Counted from the first letter of the stretch, positions 1 through 12,559 are shown. The stretch is DNA of 64,000 nt from Trema orientale (GCA_002914845.1 JXTC01000013.1:186001-250000); one strand, 5' to 3'. A program made the numbers and translations. The notes: generated by a model from the letters alone, not told the origin.

Positions 1-1027
1 TCTAATAAGTTTCTATATTCAAAGCTCCAAAATATCTAACAATTAGCTTAATAACATAACCTGCCTAAATACACTAGTTAAAATCATATAAAGTTAATTA
101 GACATGCACGTAGTTATGAAATCTACCAAAAAAAAAAAAAGCCTAAACTAATGCTTTAAATTCGAAAATTTGATTTAAACACCCTCTCTCACAAAACGAT
201 CCCATATAACCAAAACAATAATGGTCAACTTGGTAAACTAAAGTTGATTATAAGCAATACCCATCATAAATATAAAATACTCATTCAATGTTTGACAAAA
301 ATCTGGATATGATCCTACCATAGCAAACTAAAACAAAGCAAAAGCCCAATTAACTTCAATTTTTTTTTTATACAACCTTAATGGAAAACAAAAACAAAGG
401 AACTCAAGGTATATACAGACATATTAATAACCATCAGCCATACGAAAACACAAACTAAAATACAATCAAGTACATATGTAAATATAAGTACCATAAACTA
501 TCACAACTAACGACAACCTAGAATATTATTAACACAAAATAACTTTCTGAACAGTATTTGTTTATGTCTATACAATAATCAAAAGTGAAGGTTATTATTT
601 AAAGACTCCACAAGATTCCACTAACNAAATTCTAATACTTGAATACAATTAACACAACAATAATTAGACTCACACTATAATTAAGAAAATTATACCAATA
701 AAATATAACAAATTTACCTATTAAATCATTTTTCTAATGTAACAAAATAATAATCTTATCATGTTGAAATAATTAATTTACTAAATGCACACTTGAAATG
801 TTATTATAGTTAACTTAAGGCACGTCAAACTTATACCCGAGTCTGCACAAGCATTTCACTATAAGAATTACTTAATAACGATATTAATAAAATAACCAAA
901 TTTTAAAGTAAAATCCTTAGAATTATATGGGCATAAATGACATAAATAAATAATATAATGTCACGTTATTATCGACTATTTTGTTATGTGAGGAACTGGG
1001 TGTCATATTGAATTTTAGGATATCACA
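1..1027 (-). repeat. 3' LTR (partial) of the first Tekay-like element
   Basis: Positions 1-1027 match 7002-8299 closely, so they are one end of the second LTR; the rest lies before the window. On the minus strand it opens with TGTGATATCC directly after the polypurine tract. The copy lacks about 287 bp present in the partner LTR, at a point marked by a single N (626). Confidence 0.9.
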
Positions 1028-1040
1028 TTTCTCCCCTCCT
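1028..1040 (-). other. Polypurine tract of the first Tekay-like element
   Basis: On the minus strand this reads AGGAGGGGAGAAA and lies immediately before the LTR start TGTGATATCC. Tracts of this kind prime plus-strand DNA synthesis and are usual just upstream of the 3' LTR of plant chromoviruses. Confidence 0.85.
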
Positions 1041-1552
1041 AATAAAAATTTCGTCCTCGAAATTTGCTTACCAAATAATTCTGGATGTTGACTTCTCATT
1101 TCATCTTCCCGCTCCCATGTAGCCTCCTCAATAGAATGACTTTGCCATAGAACTTTCACCAAAGGAATCTTTTTGTTTCTCAGTTCTTTCTCCTTTCTAT
1201 CTAAAATCTGAACAGGACGTTCCTCATAGGTTAACTTTGGATCTAGTTCAACTGGCTCCTGGCTAAGAATATGAGATGGATCTAAAACATATTTTCTTAG
1301 CATAGAAACATGGAAAACGTTGTGTACACCTGATAACTCTGGAGGCAATGCAAGCCTATAAGCGACATTCCCTACTTTCTCAAGGATCTCATACGGACCT
1401 ATGAATCGTGGACTTAACTTTCCTTTCTTTCCAAATCTCATTACACCTTTCATAGGCGCAACCTTGAGAAATACCTTATCACCAACAGAAAAATGCAAAG
1501 GTCGACGTTCTGGATCTGCATAAAATTTCTGTCTACTTTGAGCCGCTATCAT
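1041..1552 (-). pseudogene. Integrase C-terminus with GPY motif and chromodomain-like tail (fossil)
   Basis: The minus-strand translation carries the GPY-type segment RFIGPYEILEKVGNVAYRL, then [13 protein letters not shown], and later EEATWEREDEMRSQHPELF. The last segment matches the short chromodomain-like module at the integrase end of Tekay-group chromoviruses, thought to guide integration to particular chromatin. The open frame runs on through the polypurine tract into the LTR. It follows the integrase core block to its right and is part of a broken element. Confidence 0.85.
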
Positions 1553-1559
1553 ACGTTTT

Positions 1560-3248
1560 CTAATCTTCCTCAGTTGTATCTCTTACAATATCAGGACCTA
1601 AATAACGTCGCTCTCCAACCTCATCCCAGTGAATTGGAGATCTGCACTTTCTACTATACAACATTTCATAAGGTGCGATACCAATCGTCGCTTGAAAGCT
1701 GTTATTATAGGAGAACTCAATCAGTGGTAGGTAATGGTTCCATGACCCCTGGAAATCCATGACACAAGCTCTGAGCATATCTTCTAATATTTGAATAGTC
1801 CTCTCAGCCTGATCATCTGTCTGAGGATGGAATGCAGTACTAAATTTTAATTTGGTTCCCAAAGCTCGCTGTACGCTTTCCCAAAACTTTGAGATAAACT
1901 TGGCATCTCTATCTGAGACTATGGAAACTGGAATTCCATGAAGTCTAACAATTTCTTTAATGTACAATGCTGCAAGTTTATCCATGGAGTAGGTCATAGA
2001 AATTGGAATAAAATGAGCTACCTTAGTATGTCTGTCAACTATAACCCAAACTGCATCCTGACGAGAAACTGTTTTTGGTAATCCAACTACAAAATCCATG
2101 GCGATCTCCTCCCATTTCCACTCAGGCAACTGTAGTAGTTGCAACTCTCGTGCTGGTCTCTTGTGCTCAGCCTTAATCTGCTGATATGTTAAGCAATGCT
2201 CCACAAACTTGAAAATATCCTTCTTCATTCCTGGCCACCAGTAAAAAATCTTTAAGTCATTGTACATTTTAGTGGTACCTGGATGGACTGAATATGGAGT
2301 ATTGTGCGCTTCTACTAGAATTTCTTCCTTGATATTTCTGTCATCTGGTACACAAAGTCTACCTTGAAATCTGATAACTCCTTCAGCAGAAATAGTGAAA
2401 TCTGACTTTTTTCCTGACTCTACAATTTCTTTATATCCAACCAATTCAGAATCTTCATTCTGGCCTTGTTTAATCCTGTCTAATAAAGTAGACTGCAATG
2501 TCATAGCAGATAATTTACCAGTGATCAACTCAATACCCAATCTGCATAATTCTTCCTGCAAAGGTTGCTCTAGTTCATGTAAAGCTGCCAGACTACCAGA
2601 TGATTTTCTGCTGAGTGCATCCGCCACAACATTGGCTTTTCCTGGATGATAACTGATGTCGCAATTATAGTCTTTTACTAATTCTAGCCAATGTCTTTGT
2701 CTCATGTTCAGTTCTTTCTGAGTAAACAAATATTTCAAACTTTTGTGATCAGTAAAAATTTCACAATGGACACCATACATATAATGTCGCCAAATCTTTA
2801 ATGCAAATACCATTGCTGCCAGTTCTATATCATGAGTAGGATAATTGCACTCATAATCCTTTAGCTGTCTTGAAGCATAAGTAATAACCTTCCTATTTTG
2901 CATGAGGACGCATCCCAGACCTTGTTTCGAAGCATCACTATATAAAATAAATCCATCAGTGCCTAAAGACATAGTCAGGACTGGTGCTGAAATTAATCTC
3001 TGCTTCAATTCCTGAAAACTCTTTTCACACTCGTCAGTCCATATAAACTTGTTACTCTTCCTAGTCAACTGTGTGAGTGGCATAGCTATCTTAGAGAATC
3101 CCTCAACAAACCTTCTGTAATAACCGGCCAAACCCAGAAAACTTCTTATCTCTGTAACATTGGTAGGTCTAGACCAATTATTAACTGCCTTAACCTTGGC
3201 TGGGTCAACAAAAATTCCATCCTGAGAGACAACGTGGCCAAGGAACAA
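1560..3248 (-). pseudogene. Gypsy RNase H and integrase core region (fossil)
   Basis: This long minus-strand block begins at the end of the reverse transcriptase connection ([16 protein letters not shown]). It continues into RNase H ([49 protein letters not shown]), then the integrase zinc-binding region ([20 protein letters not shown]) and the integrase core ([48 protein letters not shown]). The domain order is that of Ty3/gypsy. It belongs to the broken element at 1-8299. Confidence 0.9.
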
Positions 3249-3287
3249 TACTTTTTTTGACCAGAACTCGCATTTCTTGAGTTTAGC

Positions 3288-4277
3288 TTACAACTCCTTT
3301 TCTTTCAGTATTTGTAGCATGATTCTCAAATGCTCTTTATGCTCTTCTCTAGATCGTAAGTATACTAAAATGTCATCGATAAACACAATAACAAACTTAT
3401 CTAAGAATTCCTTAAATATCCTGTTCATCAGGTCCATAAACGCTGCTGGAGCATTGGTCAGACCAAATGGCATCACCAGAAATTCATAATGACCATACCG
3501 AGTTCTAAAGGCCGTATTTGGAATATCTTCTTCTCTGACTCTTAACTGATGGTAACCAGACCTTAAATCAACCTTCGAAAATACGAAGGCACCCTGTAGT
3601 TGATCAAACAAATCATCGATGCGAGGTAGGGGATACTTGTTTTTAATAATCACTTTGTTAAGTTCCCTGTAGTCAATACACAATCGCATAGTACCATCTT
3701 TCTTTTTCACAAACAACACTGGTGCACCCTGTGGTGAAAAGCTAGGACATACAAATCCTTTGTCTAGCAATTCCTGTAATTGTGTCTTTAACTCCTTCAA
3801 TTCTGCTGGGGCCATCCTATATGGTGTCTTAGAAATAGGTGCAGTACCTGGTACTAAACCAATAACAAAATCAATCTCTCTTACAGGTGGTAAACCTGGC
3901 AAATCCTCTTGAAACACATCCAAGAAATCTTGCACAATTAACACATCTTCTGGCCTTGACTTCTGCTCAACAGATGTATCAATAATACTAGCCAAGTATC
4001 CTGTATAACCTTTTTCTAACAATTTCTGAGCTTTCATGGCTGATATCAAAGGAAACTTCGCTTTACTTTGGGTACCCACAAGTATAAATTGATCAGCATC
4101 TGGAGGATAAAATGTCACAATCTTTTTTTTATAATCAATCTTAGCATAATACTTCGATAGCCAATCCATACCCAAAATAATTTCATAATCATTCATATCA
4201 AGCACAATCAAGTCCGCAAATAATTCTCTGTCATCCACTATAATAGGACAAGCTCTCAAAATTTTGTCTGAATACAT
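3288..4277 (-). pseudogene. Gypsy protease end and reverse transcriptase (fossil)
   Basis: The minus-strand product starts in the tail of the retropepsin-like protease ([17 protein letters not shown]) and runs into a Ty3/gypsy reverse transcriptase. Visible motifs are [68 protein letters not shown] and the catalytic box VFIDDILVY. It copies element RNA into DNA. It lies between the gag/protease block on the right and the RNase H/integrase block on the left, within a broken element. Confidence 0.92.
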
Positions 4278-4283
4278 AATCTC

Positions 4284-5585
4284 TCAAGAGGGAAGTGTGG
4301 CACCAAATAGAGTACTCATCTGATCTACAGGACGACCCAACCTCCTCACAAATGTTAAGAATGCATGTGAATGCGTGGATCCTGAATCTATTAATGCATG
4401 AGCTACAATGCCAGAAATTAATATCTCACCTGTGATAACAGATGGGTCTGCCTCGGTCTCAAGTCCCGTATCTGTCTCAGTCAGGGCGTACAGCCTACCA
4501 CCAGGTTTCTTCTGATCACTTGCCACTTCAGGACAATCTTTAATGAAATGACCACTTTTACCGCATCTGAAGCATAACCTTGCAGCTCTACGACACTCTC
4601 CAATATGATTCTTGCCACAGAGTTTGCATTGCTGTAAACCAGCAGTAGGGGTCCCTTGGTCAATCCTGGGACGCTTACCTTGATCAGGTCGAGGCTGTTG
4701 AGCTGGAACTCCCCTCCTCTTCATATCCTGAGGACGATGAAACTGAGTCTGTCCTCCACTATTCGCCTGAAAACCAGGTCTGAAACCCCTTTGCATCTCT
4801 CGGGCCTGTCTCTCTCTCCTAATCTTTTCCTCCTCCAAAACATCTTTTTCTGCTTGCTCGGCATCTAATGCCCTGTCTGTAATCTGGGCAAATGGTACAC
4901 CTCTAATTCCACCAGATTTCAAATCTCTTACAATAGTCTTCTTCAGGCCCTGCATAAACTAATCCACCTTTAACTCATTAGTGGCAACCATGTGAGGTGC
5001 ATATCAGGATAACTCATCAAATTTACGGATATATTCTGCAACGGACATCTCATCTTGCTTCAGATTGACAAATTCAATCCTTTTGTTGGCTCTCATGGCA
5101 TCAGTAAAATATTTTTCATAGAATAACTCTCTAAACCTCTCCCAGGTCATAGTAGTAATATCATGAATAGTTCTCATAGTATCCTACCAGTACTCTGCGT
5201 GATGTCTCAGCATGAAACTAGCACAAGGAACTTTATCTGCCTTAGGAATCTTGGCATAAGCCAGCATACGCTCAGTGGTCCTAATCCACTGCTCAGCTTG
5301 TATTGGATCAACTCCACCATCAAAAGTCGGAGGCTGGAGTTTTCTGAATCCCTCCCCAGCATTCTCACTAGTATCCTGTCTCTACCGAGGTGGCGGTGGT
5401 GGAGGGTTAGGTTGATTTTTTTGTCTCATACGCTGCTCCAATATATTCTGTATCAAAGAAGCCAACTGTTCAACCGGATTAACACTCTGTGAAGAAGATG
5501 CACCCCTGTTGATATTATCTTGACCCCGAGTAGTCACCATACTGATATCTTGACACCCAGTATCCATAGTTCCAATTATAGCCAA
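4284..5585 (-). pseudogene. Gypsy gag with zinc knuckle and start of protease (fossil)
   Basis: The first part (from 5585 leftward) has a short basic and proline-rich start with a run of eight prolines near residues 59-66. The block near 4284-4955 has a CCHC zinc knuckle, CFRCGKSGHFIKDCP, followed by the protease active-site segment ALIDSGSTHSHAF. Gag forms the particle and the knuckle binds element RNA. The region between these parts is homologous in character but not open in a single frame. The element is broken. Confidence 0.8.
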
Positions 5586-5746
5586 TAATAATCATCACTA
5601 GAATATGAATGCAAATGATATAAAATAAAATATAAAAAAAAAATTATAACAGGTATCAAACTGCATTTCAAACACAACAGAGTGAGGCTTCCTTTCCTTC
5701 CTGACATATGTATATAAGCGGTCTTCAGAATCATTTTAAAACATAA

Positions 5747-5758
5747 GCTCTAATACCA
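5747..5758 (-). other. Primer binding site (initiator tRNA-Met type)
   Basis: On the minus strand this reads TGGTATTAGAGC, two bases after the LTR end. It differs at one position from TGGTATCAGAGC, the complement of the plant initiator tRNA-Met 3' end. Its position fixes element orientation and the LTR boundary. Confidence 0.85.
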
Positions 5759-5829
5759 ACTGTGACATCCACCAATCCCACACGCGCACGTAAGGATATT
5801 CGTAAAAATATTTAGTGAGATCGGAAGGC

Positions 5830-6261
5830 GCCACTCGACTTAAACTGATAAAATCGGGGAAAATTAAAACTTTTTAAACTTTCTGGGAAGAAAAAGGAAA
5901 ATTCCACTCACTCATAATTATACATAGTCTGATGTATACGTATATACATACTCACAAAGTGGACCTCTCAGAAAAATATACATAATGTACACACACTCAA
6001 AACAGAGACAAAATTCTCAATCAGAAAACCACAGCGTCAAAATACNGCCACTCGACTTAAACTGATAAAATCGGAGAAAATTAAAACTTTTTAAACTTTC
6101 TGGGAAGAAAAAGGGAAATTCCATTCACTCATAATTATACATAGTCTGATGTATATGTATATACATACTCACAAAGTGGACCTCTCAGAAAAATATACAT
6201 AATGTACACACACTCAAAATAGAGACAAAATTCTCAATCAGAAAACCACAGCGTCAAAATG
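5830..6261. repeat. Direct duplication of ~215 bp inside the LTR, joined at an N
   Basis: Positions 5830-6045 and 6047-6261 are near-identical (both begin GCCACTCGACTTAAACTG), with one N between them at 6046. The duplication may be real, or it may be two overlapping contig ends left unmerged. Confidence 0.9.
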
Positions 6262-7609
6262 CTCATATACATAAGCCGCGGTCAGAAATTCAGCGCTCCT
6301 CCTCTAAACTCACATATGAGCAGTATCATCTGCAATGTAAGAATATTTATGAGTATAAAACTCAGTAAGTAACGGATGCAGAGTGCACATGACAGATAAC
6401 AGATAATCATATGATTGGGATCCCCGTGTATATTGTATTGCCTGACAAGACCGTGAATCGCATACTGAGCCACTCAGATAACTAATAACTATTCATAAGC
6501 CGTCGTATAGAGGTCTCGAGTCCCAAATACATCTCAAATCCCTCTGTGTACTGCAGATGTCCTCCCCATACCGCTATCAGAGTGTTTCCAAAGGAACTAA
6601 ATATATATAATATCCCCGAAGGAACCTAGTAATGTCTCGGAAGGAACCAGATATTTGGGCGCTGGTCCGGCACACCCTATTCACCAATACTCGTCAGACA
6701 ATATAAATACACCACGTGTTCATGTCTCATGAAAAGATGAATAGTAAATGCATGTGTACACATATCCACAGATTCTATAACCACAAATTTCACAGATTCA
6801 CATAAACAGAGAATTTTTTACATTGCAGGTGTAACGTTACTTACCTCAATTCCTAGACTTTCACGTGATTTTCTGTGAAATGCTCCTGCTCAAGGTATGG
6901 TTGACGTGACCCTATTATTTTTTTAATAAAATTATATAATCAATATGCACGCGATGCTAAGAAAATTATTTTGTCAAACATTCTTTGCTAGTAACTAAAT
7001 TTCTAATAAGTTTCTATATTCAAAGCTCCAAAATATCCAACAATTAGTTTAATAACATAACCTGCCTAAATACACTAGTTAAAATCATATAAAGTTAATT
7101 AGACATGCACGTAGTTATGAAATCTACAAAATAAAAAAAAAAGCCTAAACTAATGCTTTAAATTCGAAAATTTGATTTAAACACCCTGTCTCACAAAACG
7201 ATCCCATATAACCAAAACAATAATGATCAACTTGGTAAACTAAAGTTGATTATAAGCAATACCCATCATAAATATAAAATACTCATTCAATGTTTGACAA
7301 AAATCTGGATATGATCCTACCATAGCAAACTAAAACAAAGCAAAAGCCCAATTAACTTCATTTTTTTTTTTATACAACCTTAATGGAAAACAAAAACAAA
7401 GGAACTCAAGGTATATACACACATATCAATAACCATCAGCCACACGAAAACACAAACTAAAATACAATCAAGTACATATGTAAATATAAGTACCATAAAC
7501 TATCACAACTAACGACAACCTAGAATTTCTGAACAGTGTTTGTTTATGTCTATACAATAATCAAAAGTGAAAATTATTATTTAAAGACTCCACAAGATTC
7601 CACTAACTA

Positions 7610-7897
7610 GGTATAAGTGCAACATAAATCAAAGGAAGAGGGAAATACCTTTTTTTTTTTTAGCACTAAGAAGTTACATAGATTAGTTTATGTGATTCTT
7701 TGTCAAAAAAAAAACGTTTATTAGATAGTTGGACAAAGCAAATGGACATGGGAGAGATATCTTGGCACGGCTGATAAAAAAAGTTTCTATCCAAGTAGTG
7801 GAGAATTTTATCAACTAGAGATATATAGCTCAAAAACAAAAGGGTGCCGACTCTGGTAAAGTCGGTTACTAATTACTCTAATTTTAAATTTTTTTTN
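7610..7897. other. LTR segment present in only one LTR, ending at an N
   Basis: The right LTR carries about 287 bp here that the left LTR lacks. In both copies the following sequence (AAATTCTAATACTTG) resumes right after a single N, at 626 and at 7897. The stretch includes T-runs and A-runs that are hard to assemble. Confidence 0.7.
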
Positions 7898-8299
7898 AAA
7901 TTCTAATACTTGAATACAATTAACACAACAATAATTAGACTCACACTATAATTAAGAAAATTATACCAATAAAATATAACAAATTTACCTATAAAATCAT
8001 TTTTCTAATGTAACAAAATAATAATCTTATCATGTTGAAATAATTAATTTACTAAATGCACACTTGAAATATTATTATAGTTAACTTAAGGCACGTCAAA
8101 CTTATACCCGAGTCTGCACAAGCATTTCACTGTAAGAATTACTTAATAACGATGTCAATAAAATAACCAAATTTTAAAAGTAAAATCTTCAGAATTATAT
8201 GGGCGTAAACGACATAAATAAATTATATAATGTCATGTTATTATTGACTATTTTGTTATGTGAGGAACTGGGTGTCATACTGAATTTTAGGATATCACA

Positions 8300-8692
8300 G
8301 AAGCAATGGTCCCAGTTGAAATTGGTGTAAGCTCCCTACGACGATCTACTTATGAGCAAGATCAGAATAATATGTTGATGAGAGTTGAGCTCAATCTTCT
8401 GGAAGAAAGACACGAGCAGTCTCAACTACGAGTTGCGTCATACCAACAGCGTACTGCTCAGTATTCCAATTCAAAAGTCAAAAATAGACAATTTGACATT
8501 GGTGATTTTACTCTTCGATAAGTTCTTCCTAATACTAAAGAGTATGGCGCTGGTGTATTCGGACCCTCTTGGGAAGGACCTTATGTCATTGATGCCGTCA
8601 TTCGACCTGGGACGTATAAGTTAGCTCACACTGGAGGCAAAAAAATTGAGCATGCTTGGAATACAGAACAGCTTCGTCGTTATTATCAATAA
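8300..8692 (+). pseudogene. Tat-type integrase C-terminus (fossil)
   Basis: The plus-strand reading gives EAMVPVEIGVSSLRR, then ELNLLEERHEQSQLR, NRQFDIGDFTLR, and, after a break, VFGPSWEGPYVIDAVIRPGT and EHAWNTEQLRRYYQ. These are characteristic of the integrase tail of Tat/Retand elements, including the W-E/V-GPY core of the C-terminal domain. The upstream integrase core is absent because the Tekay-like element has been inserted at the left edge. Confidence 0.88.
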
Positions 8693-9471
8693 AATCTTCA
8701 TGTGTATCTTCATATAGCTTCAATGGCTTGGGGGGAAAATTTTGTTATTTGTCATCTGAATTTATTAATAAAAGACATTATTTCTTCGATCTATCGTCTT
8801 GTTATTTCTTTTTCGGTTCGTCTATTATAGTTTTGTGGCCATCTTCGAATATCATAAAACTCGGGGGGCAGTAGGATCAGATTAATTAATCTCCTTTTCA
8901 CTTCCTAGGGAACTATACAAACATTCATTTAGAGGGGTTGGAATTTTGGATAGCCGAATTTCTAAAATTTCTTAAAATCATAGGATTTTCTCCTCGCTTC
9001 ATACCTTAGCATGTCGTATTATGCGATATCCCTTCTCGAACAAAAAAGTGACTCGGCAAAACTTCTATAATTCGATGTGATATATTACTATAAATTCTAT
9101 TTTGACATGGAACTTTTGAAAAACAACATTGAGTTTGCATCACTCATGCTAGTTATTTTTTATTAGTGACCTAACCTATCCTAATACTTAAAACCCATTT
9201 TAAGTTATGGATTCGAATCGTAATAGCGTACTGATCAGTCACTTAGTGATTGACTACTTTGTTAAATTATGCACCTATATATATCTAATGTGATTTGTTG
9301 TTTTGCAGGGATAATTTGAAAAACGAAATTTGACGAGAGAATTCATAAATTTCATAAATAAAAACTCGCACCCGTATGCGAGCAAAATATTACAAAATAC
9401 AACAGGACAAGCCCGCATTTGTCTTTAACTTTACAAATTTAGTTATATAAAGGAAAAAAAAAAAAAACTAT
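8693..9471 (+). other. Noncoding spacer between Tat integrase and the antisense gene
   Basis: There is no supported gene here. It carries two G-rich runs (CTTGGGGGGAAAA near 8729 and CTCGGGGGGCAGTAG near 8863). G-rich runs at this place downstream of integrase are common in Tat elements. Confidence 0.6.
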
Positions 9472-11655
9472 CTACTCTATAGGTGTGCTTTTCTCAGTAG
9501 CCTCCTCCGCGGCCTCATCCGCTTTCCACCTCTTAACTAGTTCAACAATATCTTCATCAAGGAATGAGAAGTTGAACTCCGGATGCTCGTAATAGATATT
9601 GTATATGATTGTGGACGTGGCGATGTCGCTGGCCTTGTCTTCGATTTCCTTGCCATCAGTGGCCTTGAAGTCTTCAACAACCTTGCAACCAGCCTCCTTT
9701 AGAGCACCCAGGTGTTGAGAGATGGTTTCCTCGAGCTCTTTAATCTTCTCTTCGAGCTTCTCCTTTGCCAGTTTTTCCTTGGCCAATGCCTCCTGCAGCT
9801 GTTTCTTTTCCAGACTCAAAGCTGTTCTTTTCTTCTTCACGAGTCTTCTTCAGTTCCTCGCATGTTTGGGTAACTTCTTCCACTTTTTCCCCCTTTTCCA
9901 TGCATTCGAGGACTGGGTCATACATCAGAACAGCAGCTGCAGCGGTCTGGAATCAAAAGAAATGTTAATATATAAAAAAGAAACTTCGCATAAATAACAA
10001 GGTAACTCAAACTTACATTAGCAAGCATCCACATTGCGGTACTGAAGGTGACCTTGGCCGATCTCCGCTTCATTCTCTCCCAGCCTTCTTCGGAGGTGAA
10101 GCGATCGACAAAGGCCGCACTTAGGCTAGCTTTCTCCAGCAGTTGTTGGAGGAGTTCGAGCAACTCCTCGTCTTTGTTAGCCTGGCTTGGTGCCCCGAAG
10201 GAGGAAGATGGTATGTTTGAAGGGTCTAGATAGCTTACAGTTTCTGTAGACTGTGGAGGAAGTGAGTTTTGAGAGACGTCCTCGAAGGCAACTTTTCTCT
10301 TCTTTGAAAAGTCAGCCTTCTTTTTTCCCTTCGAGGATGAGGGAATGTGCTCTGGGGTCCTCAACTTTGATCGAGAGCCCAGCGTAGATAGAGGAGCTCA
10401 CAAACCACTGTCGATCCTCGTCATATCTGCAGAAGTGATATTATAGTTAGTATGCGAAGAGTTAAAACGTAACAACAAAAGGAAGAATTAATTTTATCTT
10501 CAGTGGCTGGAGGTGCTAGGGTTGACCGCTCTTATTGAGTAGTGGGCTGTGACACCGTCCGCTTCTTTGAGAAAGCTTTGCCTTTTATGTTTCTTTGAGC
10601 TGGAGGTTCCCGAAGATGATGCTTTTCGCTTCTTAGAACTAGGTGCTTGTTTCTTCTTTGGGCTAGGTGCACTTTGGGCACGGTTCGTAGATGACGGAAG
10701 GCTCGCACCTTTTGGAAAGAGACCAGATGCGAGCAGGCTCTCGGTGGTTCCTAAGGTCTTCCAATTAAAATCTTCTTCGGGGAACGCATTGATCTTTCCA
10801 ACTCGAAGAAGCTGCTCAGAATTTAGAGCAAGTTGCTCGTCTTTGTGAACTGCGAGATGTAAGAGAATATGTTAGACAATGAAGTATACAACACACGAAC
10901 ATAATAGGGAGAGTACTTATTACCGGGTTGGAAAAGCCCATTTCTGGCGTACTCAAAGTGGAAGAAGCTATCCTTCCACTTGCCCATGTTATTTCTAACA
11001 TTGGAAATGGTCTTCGCATTAGAGCCTGACCATTTGCACGCATAATAAAAGCCTACATCAGAGGGATTAAACTTAAGGTAGTAGAACCATGCAAACTCTT
11101 CTAGCTGGGGATTCCTAATTTGTGCTTATGGTATAGTATGTACAGTCCTACCATATATCTATAGGTGTTTGGAGTAAGCTGGAATGGAACGACGCCATAG
11201 TAATGAACTACGGACTGTACGTATGGATTAAGAGGGAAATGAACTCCAGCTCATATCAGGGCATCAATGAATGCGGCGTATCTAAGTGGGGGTGTGTTTG
11301 GGCGATTCAACTACGTTGGAGTTAAGATTTTTAATTCTGGATCGAGGTTGTACTGTTTCTTTATCTTCTCAATCTTCGCCCATATGCAGTTGGACTTAAT
11401 ATCATCGCAGGACTAGTTACCCTCTACATTTTGATGACCGAACGAGTATTCGGGTGCGTCTCTAATATGTTGAGGGCGCTGGTCCTTTGGGAGATCGGCT
11501 ATGCGAGGACTTCCTCGCCTAATCCCAGTTATCTCGACTTCGGATTCAGGCTCTCTCTCGATGTAATCGTCTAAATTTATCGACTTAGAGCTCGTCGAGG
11601 GTTCCGATTCTCCGGAAAATGCGTTTCCCTCCCTAAAGTCTTCGCTACTAGACAT
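9472..11655 (-). pseudogene. Antisense gene of Tat element, 'putative gypsy type transposon' (Transposase_28-like) family (fossil)
   Basis: Minus-strand reading starts at 11655 with an acidic, serine-rich leader (MSSSEDFREGNAFSGE). It then passes a segment of the kind AGVHFPLNPYVQSVVHYYG followed by PFQLTPNTYRYMVGLYILY, the hallmark of the plant family called 'putative gypsy type transposon'. It ends in a lysine/glutamate coiled coil (LEKKQLQEALAKEKLAKEKL) and a tail with ALKEAGCKVVEDFKA. Several canonical GT...AG intron-like boundaries occur, for example around 9952-10016, so it looks like a spliced gene. It lies inside a retroelement on the opposite strand to pol. It is broken as it stands. 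Its function is not established. Confidence 0.65.
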
Positions 11656-12550
11656 CTGAAAAAGAAATAAACTATATTTAATCCTATGCGAGCTCTAGTC
11701 GATAGGTATTTAATATAAATATATGTATTTATAACCTAAGTGCGACCTAGAAATAGGTATGCTGGTTTGTCTATTATTGTAGGAATACTTGCTATATGCG
11801 AGCAGGATATCACAGCAATTTGGGGTCAGAAACCCTAAAAGTTGCGCCAACGTCTATCTATTCATCTATCTATGATCTGATCGAATTCTTCTGATTAATC
11901 CTATGGATTCATCCATATATAATGGATTTTTGTCCTACAAATTCAAGCAATTCTTCGGTAGTTCGTCATTCGATTTATCAGGTTTGTGTCTATTTCTCGA
12001 CGAGAAGAAAGTTTAGAATCAACTCTAATTCTACAGTTCTGTGTCTAAGATTTTGATCTACAAGCCTGGAAATATATCAGATTCTCCTATTGAGTTTCAT
12101 TCCTAGATTTTCCTATGGGTGCATCTAATGTTGAGTATCATTCTGGCAATTAATATTGAGTTGAAATCAGATTCATAATTTTGGATTCATAACTCAGGCA
12201 ATGAATACGGTAAATTGCTAAAATTATAGTTCAGTTCAAAAAGAGAATTCATAGATTATTGTCGCTTAGATTTCCATAGTTTATACTTATTGTGAATCTG
12301 TAAGTATCAAAAAAGAAAAAAAGAAAAATAGGGCTTGAAGAGATAAAAATACCAACCTTGGAAGCTTTATAAAGGGGAATGTTTTGTCTGAATCTAGTCG
12401 GAGGAAAACTTTGAAGCAGCGGTAGAGTTCACCAATGATGGAGAATAAGACACTTAAGTTTCACCGGAAAAGATCTCCAGTCTGAGGATTTTTAGAGTTT
12501 GAAAGCCTAAAATTTTTTGAGTGAAAATGAAAGAGAAGAGGAATTTTCTC

Positions 12551-12559
12551 TTTATATAT
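12551..12559 (-). promoter_or_regulatory. Candidate TATA box for the antisense gene
   Basis: On the minus strand this reads AATATATAAAG. It is followed by a pyrimidine-rich leader running down toward 12360, then an intron-like stretch whose 3' end, TTTCTTTTTCAG, abuts the ATG at 11655. This arrangement suggests the antisense gene has its own promoter and a leader intron. It is an inference from sequence only. Confidence 0.45.

Larger units (their letters stand above)
1..8299 (-). mobile_element. Tekay/Del-like Ty3/gypsy chromovirus, left end cut by window
   Basis: This is an LTR retrotransposon read on the minus strand. Its order is 5' LTR (5761-8299), primer site, gag, protease, reverse transcriptase, RNase H, integrase with a chromodomain-like tail, polypurine tract and 3' LTR (1-1027, truncated by the window start). 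That order, with integrase last, is the Ty3/gypsy order, and the GPY-type integrase tail followed by a chromodomain-like segment points to the Tekay/Del chromoviruses. The coding region is broken, with roughly five breaks. The aligned LTR parts are about 97-98% alike by eye, so this looks like the youngest retroelement in the window. It sits inside the integrase gene of a Tat element that resumes at 8300. Confidence 0.9.
5761..8299 (-). repeat. 5' LTR of the first Tekay-like element
   Basis: This LTR is 2539 bp. On the minus strand it starts TGTGATATCC and ends GGATGTCACA, giving short inverted ends. Its 7002-8299 part matches 1-1027. It contains a ~215-bp direct duplication joined by an N (6046), and a second N (7897) at the same place as the N in the partner LTR. 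Confidence 0.9.
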
